Shown here: positions 59,402-64,000 of the stretch, one piece after another
Layout of the letters: every line of letters begins with the position of its first letter
Position numbering within the stretch: the stretch's first letter is position 1
Assembly (NCBI RefSeq): GCF_000243675.2
Contig: NZ_AHMM02000016.1
Location: 62,001-126,000, forward strand
Length of the DNA: 64,000 nucleotides
Direction: 5' to 3'
Origin: Leptospira inadai serovar Lyme str. 10
GTDB lineage: Bacteria; Spirochaetota; Leptospiria; Leptospirales; Leptospiraceae
The notes under the pieces: model-generated
Told to the model about the DNA's origin: nothing
Databases searched by the model: none
Seen by the model: only the letters and a program-made list of their open reading frames with translations
Translations under genes and position numbers: made by a program

Positions 59402-60493
59402 TTATCCAGCGGCCCTTTGGGCGTCTTCGGCCCCGCTTGGAACAGTCGGCACTTTTGCTTCTTTGGCAAGAGCAGGTAGACCGTTGAGGTCTCGCACCAT
59501 ATTCTCGATTTGAAATGCAATTTCAGGATTGGCCTTTAAATACTCTTTGGCGGCCTCCTTTCCTTGTCCGATCTTTTCGGTATTATAGGAATACCAGGCA
59601 CCCGATTTACTAATGATGTCGTGTTTTACACCTAAGTCAACGAGAGAACTTTCCCTACTAATTCCGGTGTTGTAGATTATGTCAAATTCCGCTTGCCGGA
59701 ACGGTGGAGCAGTCTTGTTCTTAACCACTTTGACTCGGACTCGATTGCCGGTGGCCTCTTCTTTTTCCTTTAAGGTTTCGATTTTTCGAATGTCTAATCG
59801 AATCGAACTGTAGAACTTAAGCGCGTTTCCCCCGGTTGTAGTTTCGGGCGATCCGAACATAACTCCGATCTTCATACGGATTTGGTTTATGAAAACGACG
59901 ACCGTTCTTGATTTGGATATGGTCCCGGTCAGCTTGCGAAGAGCTTGGGACATAAGGCGGGCCTGCAATCCCATATGCGCATCTCCCATATCCCCTTCTA
60001 TCTCCGCTTTCGGCACGAGGGCAGCCACGGAGTCTACCACAATGATATCGATCGCGTTGCTACGAACCAGGGATTCGCAAATCTCCAGGGCTTCCTCCCC
60101 GTTATCCGGCTGAGAGACGAGAAGTTCCTCTAAATTTACGCCCAATTTTTTTGCGTAAGATGGATCCAAGGCATGTTCGGCATCGATGAACGCCGCGACT
60201 CCACCTCTTTTTTGGGCTTCTGCAATCGCAGCCAAAGTCAGAGTCGTCTTTCCGGAGGACTCCGGCCCGTAGATTTCAACAATTCTACCTAACGGATATC
60301 CTCCGATACCCAAAGCAATGTCAAGATCCAGAGAACCTGTCGGGATCACGGGCATCACATTCGTAGCAGAAGCCGCACCGAGCCGCATAATCGATCCTTT
60401 CCCGAATTGCTTTTCTATTTGGGTCATGGCCTGATCGATCGCCATTTTCTTAGAGTCGTCTAAGCCTTGGGCTTCTTCTTTTTGCTTCTTCAT
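59402..60493 (-). CDS. recA: Recombinase RecA
   Basis: A 363-residue RecA that coats single-stranded DNA, drives strand exchange and activates LexA cleavage. Walker A is [10 protein letters not shown], Walker [13 protein letters not shown], loop 2 follows [17 protein letters not shown]. Start is ATG 60493 ([10 protein letters not shown]), preceded by GGAG; the frame opens to 60604 but that part does not look like RecA. The upstream LexA-type box at 60714 is about 220 bases away, so the leader should be long. Confidence 0.97.
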   Translation of the reverse strand: MKKQKEEAQGLDDSKKMAIDQAMTQIEKQFGKGSIMRLGAASATNVMPVIPTGSLDLDIALGIGGYPLGRIVEIYGPESSGKTTLTLAAIAEAQKRGGVAAFIDAEHALDPSYAKKLGVNLEELLVSQPDNGEEALEICESLVRSNAIDIIVVDSVAALVPKAEIEGDMGDAHMGLQARLMSQALRKLTGTISKSRTVVVFINQIRMKIGVMFGSPETTTGGNALKFYSSIRLDIRKIETLKEKEEATGNRVRVKVVKNKTAPPFRQAEFDIIYNTGISRESSLVDLGVKHDIISKSGAWYSYNTEKIGQGKEAAKEYLKANPEIAFQIENMVRDLNGLPALAKEAKVPTVPSGAEDAQRAAG

Positions 60494-60713
60494 GGATTCT
60501 TTAGCTCCTTCTCTTGCCAAAACGATTCCCCTTCCTTTATGATTGCGTGTACTTTTTAAGGGATTCGACTGGGATAGGAGCATCATACTTCCTATCCCGG
60601 ACAAATTCCATTTAGATCCGTAAAATCTTGGAAATTCCCTTGAGAAAAGGATCGGTTTTTATGAACCTTATGTCACCCAAAAAATGAGTCCAAATTCGAA
60701 AAAAATCTATATA

Positions 60714-60726
60714 TTTGTATAGCAAA
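60714..60726 (-). promoter_or_regulatory. LexA-type box upstream of recA
   Basis: TTTGTATAGCAAA matches the palindrome TTTG-N5-CAAA reported for LexA control in Leptospira. On the minus strand it reads TTTGCTATACAAA and overlaps a TATACA-like -10 candidate, so a bound repressor would block the start. It lies between recA and the end of the gene at 60750. Confidence 0.65.
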
Positions 60727-60749
60727 TGTACTTGCAGTAAATGGGCAGG

Positions 60750-61607
60750 TTAGGAAATCGGGTTTTCATCCGAGTCGTGGGGAGCATTTATTTTTTGCCT
60801 ATCCCGTAAGAAAATCGTTTGAGCCTTAAAGCTCCGCTTGTTTTGGTCCTTCAAAAATGTCCAAAACCGTTTTGAATATACGAAGATTAGTACTATCGTA
60901 AATACGAATAATAACCCTTTTGATATTAATAGAATATAATAAGGGAATAGATTTTGATTCGGGAAATAGAAAAGGTAAATTCCGTTTTCGTGAAAGAGCT
61001 CCAGGGAAGAGTTCCTTTTCTTTCTTTCCTGGAAATAGGATCTTAATTCCCGAATATCCCTAAATTGTAAGGGTGCGTCTTCTTTTTCCTTGCATAGCAA
61101 TAAAGCACCGGCTTCCGTAAACGCGTAAAAGCTACCTAAGAGCTTTAAGTTTTCCCAATCTTGTAGATACGGTTTTTGTCGGCTGCGAAAGAAATATTTT
61201 ATCTTCCCATTTTTATAGGAAAAGCTTCGAAAGGTTTCGGGAAAATCCGTCTCTTCTTTCAAGATCGTGCCTGAACCTAGTTCGGGAACTTCATAGGCCA
61301 TTCCACCTATATCCGGAATAGAATCCAAGTCTTTACGGATGAGTTCCGGAATTAGGGATTTTCGAAGATTTTTTTTCGAAAAATGTCGGTCGATGGATTC
61401 GCGAATTGCCGTTTCTGTTTCTTGGATTTCATTCTTATAAAAACTGGATACTAAATTGCGAACGATACGTTTTTCCCTAAGTACCGGGTGCCCGGCCCAT
61501 TCCATCGCGGTTTCCCATAATTCTTCATCACCGGATTCCGTTGAAAAAACGGCCGATGGCATCGCTAGACAGAAAAGAAAGAGTAAAGAGCGGAAAACCT
61601 TTGACAT
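60750..61607 (-). CDS. Exported/membrane protein of unknown function
   Basis: A 285-residue protein with a signal sequence MSKVFRSLLFLFCLAMPSAVF (cleavage near residue 22), a mainly polar periplasmic region and a transmembrane helix at about residues 225-248, leaving a basic cytoplasmic tail. The start is ATG 61607; a frame to 61805 covers a divergent gene. No domain recognised. Its stop lies about 256 bases upstream of recA, so it precedes the recA control region on the same strand. Confidence 0.7.
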   Translation of the reverse strand: MSKVFRSLLFLFCLAMPSAVFSTESGDEELWETAMEWAGHPVLREKRIVRNLVSSFYKNEIQETETAIRESIDRHFSKKNLRKSLIPELIRKDLDSIPDIGGMAYEVPELGSGTILKEETDFPETFRSFSYKNGKIKYFFRSRQKPYLQDWENLKLLGSFYAFTEAGALLLCKEKEDAPLQFRDIRELRSYFQERKKRNSSLELFHENGIYLFYFPNQNLFPYYILLISKGLLFVFTIVLIFVYSKRFWTFLKDQNKRSFKAQTIFLRDRQKINAPHDSDENPIS

Positions 61608-61673
61608 AGAGACGTTTTTCCCTGTATACCTCAAAGAAGAATCGAAAATAAAGGCCTTAAAAGCGGAAATACC

Positions 61674-62144
61674 ATGAGTCTGAAAGAACTTCACAAGATA
61701 GAAACTACAAAATCCTCCTGGAGAGACTTTGTCGAGTATAGTATTCAGACTTCGTTTTATAAAGAAGCTAAGGAAAAAACCGGCTCTCTTGTGGAATCCA
61801 TCCAATTAACCTTGTTCCACGACTATTTATCCACTTTTTCCGAACAGGAACAATATGAATATCTCTCTAACGAAACGGAGTTTCTTCGCTCGGCGGCAAA
61901 TTTTGTGAATATTCTGGAAGGTGCGCGCTACGCTCCCGAGGGTTATAATACGTTGGAAAGATCCTTATTTTTGGGGATGATTAAAGGATTATTGCGGGAA
62001 CAAATGGATGGAGAGAACCAAATCGTAGATATGGAGCGGTATCATTTTTATCGGTGTATCATTCGATTTTGCTCGAGCCTGGAATATATCGAGCGCGTTT
62101 ACGATCGGTACAAGAATTATATTACCCAGGTTTCAGGAGTATAA
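61674..62144 (+). CDS. Unknown helical protein
   Basis: A 156-residue soluble, probably helical, acidic protein beginning MSLKELHKIETTKSSW. No known motif; the end contains several aromatic residues (YHFYRCIIRFCSSLEYIERVYDRYKNY). It lies two bases before the putative CTG start of the HIT protein and is therefore probably translated from the same message. Divergent from the gene at 60750. Confidence 0.65.
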   Translation: MSLKELHKIETTKSSWRDFVEYSIQTSFYKEAKEKTGSLVESIQLTLFHDYLSTFSEQEQYEYLSNETEFLRSAANFVNILEGARYAPEGYNTLERSLFLGMIKGLLREQMDGENQIVDMERYHFYRCIIRFCSSLEYIERVYDRYKNYITQVSGV

Positions 62145-62146
62145 AT

Positions 62147-62563
62147 CTGGCCCCTATTTCGGAAACTACGATTTCAGGTTGCCCGATTTGTTCCGCTCAT
62201 CGTAGCGAAAAAATTTCGGGTTTTTTATTTCGATCGGGCCCGTTTCTCGTAAGGCATAGCGAATTTTCGAAGAAACTTCCCGGTTATTTGTATGTGGAGC
62301 CCGTTTCGCACCGCGAGGCCTATTCGGAATGGACTTCCGAGGAGTTTGCAGAGTTAGGAACCGCTTTCCAACGAGCGACAACCTGGATTTACGATCGTTT
62401 TTCACCCCAGAAAATTTATACGGTGTTGGTTGCGGAGAAGGTGGCACATATGCACTTCCACCTTATACCTCGGTTCGGAGAAATCAAAGGTCCGGAATAT
62501 ATTCGCTTGGCATTGGAAGGTCTATTGGATCTACCGGAAACTATTTCGTTCCCGGAAATATAG
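62147..62563 (+). CDS. HIT-family nucleotide hydrolase
   Basis: A 138-residue histidine-triad protein. HMHFHLIPR carries the catalytic triad, and the N terminus has CPICSAH, a possible zinc site. It would hydrolyse dinucleoside polyphosphates or nucleoside phosphoramidates. The frame opens at a GTG (62054) inside the upstream gene, but AGGAG at 62135-62139 sits seven bases before CTG 62147. I therefore propose CTG as the start; this is unusual and uncertain. Confidence 0.8.
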   Translation: MAPISETTISGCPICSAHRSEKISGFLFRSGPFLVRHSEFSKKLPGYLYVEPVSHREAYSEWTSEEFAELGTAFQRATTWIYDRFSPQKIYTVLVAEKVAHMHFHLIPRFGEIKGPEYIRLALEGLLDLPETISFPEI

Positions 62564-62622
62564 TTTTGTTCTTTAGGGAAAAGAGAGAAAGGAAACCGAA
62601 ACGCTCGGTCTAATTAATAAAC

Positions 62623-64000
62623 ATGGATCTTAAAAAAGCAGAAGCACTTATCGAAGCCGGAAAGAATAGAAAGGCCGATTTTGTGGAAATTTACGAGGAG
62701 GAATCCCGAAACTCGTCGGTGGCTCTTCGGGATAAAAAAATCGAACAGTCTCTAGCCGCAACGGATTACGGAATTGGAATACGTTTAATCTATGGAACGG
62801 ACGTTCTTTACGCTTATACGAGTAATGACGAGATATCGCATCTTATTTCTTTAATTAATTTACTCGCGGATTCCCGCGGCGAAGCGAGTCTTCTCGGAGG
62901 TAGGTTTATATTCTCTCCCTCTCCGGTAAAACCGCAATTTCCTGCGGCCTTTTTGGATCCGAGGCAGGTTTCTCCTTCTCGAAAATTGGAATTATTGCAA
63001 TCCGCCGATTCGGCCGCTAGGCAGGTCTCCTCCAAGGTTGTGCAAGTAGGGGCCAGCGCATCGGATATCGTGACAAACGTTTTAATAGCGAATTCGGAAG
63101 GATTATGGGTGGAAGATCTTAGAGTGCGAAGCCGTTTTTCCTTATCGGTAACGGCGGAAAAAGAAGGAGAACGTTTTGTCGCAACCGAATCGCCCGGCGC
63201 AATTCGAGGATTCGAATTTTTCGACGGGTTACCCGTCAAGGATCTGGCGCAAAATGCGGCAGAAAGAGCTTTGTTTATGCTGGATGCAGGGTATATAGAA
63301 GGAAAGAAACTGCCCGTTCTCATGGGGAACGGTTTTGGCGGCGTCATATTCCACGAAGCCTGCGGGCACCCTCTTGAGACGGAATCGATTCGCAAGAATT
63401 CTTCGCCGTTCGTAGGAAAGTTGGGAGAAGCGATCGGGCAGTCCTGCTTGACGGCTTACGACGACGGAACATTAGAAAATTATTATGGTTCCCTGAAAGT
63501 GGACGACGAAGGAATGCCGACGCAAAAGACTCTTTTGATCGAAAACGGTATCCTAAAGGCTTATCTTTCGGATCGAATCGGGTCCATGGAAACCGGATCT
63601 CCTCGGACCGGAAGCGGAAGGCGAGAATCCTACCAATATGCTCCCGTTTCAAGGATGAGAAATACCTTTATCGCTCCCGGAAAGGATTCCTTTGACGAAA
63701 TGCTTTCCTCGGTCGAATACGGACTTTATGCCAAAAGGATGGGCGGAGGTTCGGTCAATCCCGCCACAGGAGAGTTTAACTTTGCAGTGGAAGAAGGTTA
63801 CGTAATTCGCAACGGAAAGGTGGCCGAGCCGGTTAGAGGAGCCACTTTGATCGGTAAAGGACATGAGATTTTACCGAAGATTTCGATGGTGGGAAACGAT
63901 CTGGAATTGGCTGCCGGTACCTGCGGTGCATCTTCCGGATCGATTCCGGTAACGGTCGGGCAACCGTCTTTGAAAGTGGATGAAATTCTTGTAGGTGGAC
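62623..64000 (+). CDS. tldD: TldD/PmbA-family metalloprotease (partial)
   Basis: A frame open from ATG 62623 to the window's end, so the C terminus is missing (459 codons seen). The zinc motif HEACGH is near residue 244, in GGVIFHEACGHPLE, with TldD-like surroundings LMGNGFGG and TGSGRRESYQYAP. TldD degrades unfolded peptides and, with TldE/PmbA, trims peptides such as microcins; the partner gene may lie just downstream. It follows the HIT gene by 59 bases. The first 60 residues (MDLKKAEALIEAGKN) are also typical. Confidence 0.92.
   Translation, partial: MDLKKAEALIEAGKNRKADFVEIYEEESRNSSVALRDKKIEQSLAATDYGIGIRLIYGTDVLYAYTSNDEISHLISLINLLADSRGEASLLGGRFIFSPSPVKPQFPAAFLDPRQVSPSRKLELLQSADSAARQVSSKVVQVGASASDIVTNVLIANSEGLWVEDLRVRSRFSLSVTAEKEGERFVATESPGAIRGFEFFDGLPVKDLAQNAAERALFMLDAGYIEGKKLPVLMGNGFGGVIFHEACGHPLETESIRKNSSPFVGKLGEAIGQSCLTAYDDGTLENYYGSLKVDDEGMPTQKTLLIENGILKAYLSDRIGSMETGSPRTGSGRRESYQYAPVSRMRNTFIAPGKDSFDEMLSSVEYGLYAKRMGGGSVNPATGEFNFAVEEGYVIRNGKVAEPVRGATLIGKGHEILPKISMVGNDLELAAGTCGASSGSIPVTVGQPSLKVDEILVGG

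Noticed and set aside
62814..63395. 193-codon minus-strand open frame
   Set aside because: Antisense to the well-supported tldD frame; composition is that of a shadow.

Overview
The window looks like a chromosomal segment of a Leptospira-type spirochaete. The reasons are the mix of products (O-antigen ligase and GT9/DUF4254 surface-polysaccharide genes, patatin fused to a cyclic-nucleotide-binding domain, a divergent FliG-like protein, spirochaete-style lipoproteins, a bacterial XPB helicase), many short transcription units on alternating strands, and a TTTG-N5-CAAA LexA-type box upstream of recA, the motif described for Leptospira. Base composition looks like the mid-40s % G+C by eye (not counted), which would suit a species outside the low-GC L. 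interrogans group. This assignment is inference; no rRNA or tRNA is present to test it.

Layout. 1-10 kb: STAS protein and metallo-hydrolase, a second metallo-hydrolase, glycerol kinase, a FliG-C-like protein, a SpoIIE-type phosphatase with a lipoprotein, an MBOAT acyltransferase and SppA. 10-21 kb: aldose epimerase, XPB helicase, aminotransferase, SH3 protein, alpha/beta hydrolase, Na+/solute symporter, homoserine kinase, two unknown proteins, a DsbA-like protein and malate dehydrogenase. 21.6-25.9 kb: biotin operon bioF-bioD-bioA-bioB. 26-36.5 kb: a 57-aa protein, SGNH lipoprotein, SerB, MutS overlapping TrpF, PgeF, a CheY-like receiver, LeuB, ArgD-like aminotransferase and phosphohexomutase. 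36.5-40 kb: membrane protein, aminotransferase, a large unknown protein, LOG-family protein and a 114-bp tandem repeat. 40.2-44 kb: a packed run rpmB-nth-thioesterase-release-factor homologue-uvrC.

44.0-49.4 kb is the most unusual part. It is a translationally coupled three-gene unit: a 726-aa lipoprotein candidate with lamin-tail-like segments, a probable outer-membrane protein, and a secreted or lipidated phospholipase-D-superfamily protein. A hairpin covers the first gene's ribosome-binding site. I do not recognise this combination as a named system.

49.3-64 kb: surface-polysaccharide genes (O-antigen ligase, GT4, GT9, DUF4254), cNMP-patatin, a nucleosidase, an acyl-CoA ligase, argC, recA with terminator and LexA box, two unknown proteins, a HIT protein with a probable CTG start, and the 5' part of tldD running off the window. 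I saw no tRNA, rRNA, CRISPR array, insertion sequence or prophage gene.
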